A stretch of DNA of 17,500 nt from Halisarca cf. caerulea. Taxonomy: Eukaryota; Porifera; Demospongiae; Chondrillida; Halisarcidae. A model generated the notes under the pieces. That model did not search any database. It had not been told where the DNA came from and was given only the letters and a program-made list of their open reading frames with translations. Shown one piece after another: positions 16,625 to 17,500 of this stretch. The stretch lies in NCBI GenBank assembly GCA_963170055.1, contig CAUJGJ010000185.1, positions 911,775 through 929,274 of the forward strand, in the 5' to 3' direction. The translations under genes and the position numbers were made by a program. Each line of letters begins with the position of its first letter. Position 1 is the first letter of the stretch.

Positions 16625-17112
16625 AACTCTATTAAACCTAAGAATAAGTCGGATGGATACCTGGAAGAGACGAAACATTCGAACTACGAGTGGTCTTCAA
16701 TAATTGTCCCATTTGACCCAATCAGTCGTGATCAATATCTCCTCTACCTAGTTCGCGGTACCTCAGACCCTAATAAAAGCACGGACGAAGGGTCGACCAT
16801 CCAAACCTTAGATAGTACTCCAAACACGAACCACCGCCCCAAGCCGAGGAGACAAGCTTCTACGGGAACTTCCCCTCACGTGACGCGTTGCGCAAGTTAA
16901 TGTGCGTATTGCAAAAGAGGATGCCCAAGTTCACCACCGTCCGTGCCACCGCGACACGAAATGGGATACAGTCACTCGATCCAGCCTGCAGAGGAGTTGT
17001 ACTTTCTGCTGCATGATCATGATCAGTCTCACGACACTCAGTGGACCAGCTACTTCTACTCATGCTCGAGTGTAGCTGAGCACTCTAGCAGCTCAGTTAC
17101 AGCCACAGGGTA
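16625..17112 (+). pseudogene. Unrecognised plus-strand open frame interrupted by one stop
   Basis: One frame stays open for about 160 codons except for a TAA at 16898-16900. Before the stop it reads EWSSIIVPFDPISRDQYLLY and VRGTSDPNKSTDEGSTIQTL; after it, CAYCKRGCPSSPPSVPPRHE and AEELYFLLHDHDQSHDTQWT. There is no good ATG at the left end. CpG content is higher than in the neighbourhood. I do not recognise the product. It could be a decayed exon, a transposon gene or chance, and it conflicts with the weak minus-strand first exon at 16880-17063. Confidence 0.25.
16880..17063 (-). CDS. Possible first coding exon of the NLR gene (weak)
   Basis: An ATG at 17063 has A at -3 and opens 61 codons. 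They end at a GT donor (CAC|GTGAGG) in phase 1, the phase needed to join the linker exon at 16198. The peptide (starts MSRSSWSTEC) has no recognisable Death, CARD or other adaptor fold. The region is unusually CpG-rich for this window, as promoters and first exons often are. Against it, the plus strand has a competing open frame over the same bases. The exon choice rests on phase and donor alone. Confidence 0.25.
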
Positions 17113-17283
17113 GCCTACAACCACAGGGTAGCCTACAACCACAGGGTAGCCTACAGCCACAGGGTAGCCCACACCCACAGGGTAGCCTACAGCCACAGGG
17201 TAGCCTACAACCACAGGGTAGCCTACAGCCACAGGGTAGCCCACACCCACAGGGTAGCCTACAACCACAGGGTAGCCCACAAC
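17097..17283. repeat. 18-bp minisatellite, ten regular copies
   Basis: CACAGGGTAG recurs exactly every 18 bp from 17104 to 17266. The consensus unit is TACARCCACAGGGTAGCC, with CCCACACCC variants. More diverged copies continue to about 17428. Because the period is a multiple of three, open frames appear: QPQGSL repeats on the plus strand, GYPVAV and CGCRLP repeats on the minus strand. None has other support as a gene. Confidence 0.95.
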
Positions 17284-17500
17284 CTGGCACAGGGTGGTCA
17301 CAGTGGCCCACGGCCAAAGGCCCAGGTAGACTACAACCACAGGGTAGGCTACAACCCCAGGGTGCACATGCACTACCCTGTAGGCTGCCCTGTGGCCCAC
17401 ATGCAGCCACAGGGCAGCCTACAGGGTAGTTGGTACAGATTCACGGAGTCAAACAGCTCAAGTACATATGTAGCTATAACTGGTAGGTCATGTCACTGTG
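17284..17500. other. Degenerate minisatellite copies and window edge
   Basis: Scattered CACAGGG/CAGGGTAG copies occur up to 17428. The last 70 bases show nothing recognisable. Confidence 0.6.

Overview
This is eukaryotic, intron-rich, AT-leaning DNA full of microsatellites, foldback repeats and decayed transposons. There is no bacterial-style gene packing. The main gene is a NACHT-LRR (NLR-type) innate immune receptor whose leucine-rich repeats lie in separate small exons. That gene type, the short GT-AG introns and the kinds of transposon point to an early-branching animal. A demosponge is my best guess; this is inference, not a database match.

The minus strand can be read as one NLR gene crossing most of the window. 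From its 5' end: a possible first coding exon (16880-17063, weak), a Ser/Thr-rich linker exon (16098-16198), a 4.5-kb intron packed with foldback repeats, one large NACHT exon (10019-11609), five LRR-type exons (7138-9080), a 5.35-kb intron, then five more exons (217-1785) that run toward the left edge. Every proposed splice junction from 16198 to 217 keeps the reading frame. I see no Death/CARD domain and no final stop, so both ends are incomplete or unresolved.

The 5.35-kb intron holds a nested transposon. The outer element (about 1959-6983) has inverted ends starting TAGYGGGAAACTTT and flanking TA duplications. On the plus strand it carries a decayed HIRAN-like segment plus a Ulp1/C48-like protease gene. 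On the minus strand it carries pieces of a pogo/Tigger-like DDE transposase. The transposase is split by two non-LTR retrotransposon copies: a 3' fragment at 3786-4320 and a longer frameshifted RT copy at 4385-6500. All of these genes are broken.

Other points: an ETS/YY1-like promoter signature with a tiny ATG exon inside the NLR gene (7964-8047), several hairpins, a (CA)n tract read in frame by an NLR exon, a 25-bp tandem repeat beside a splice acceptor, and an 18-bp minisatellite at the right end. I saw no tRNA, rRNA or CRISPR array.
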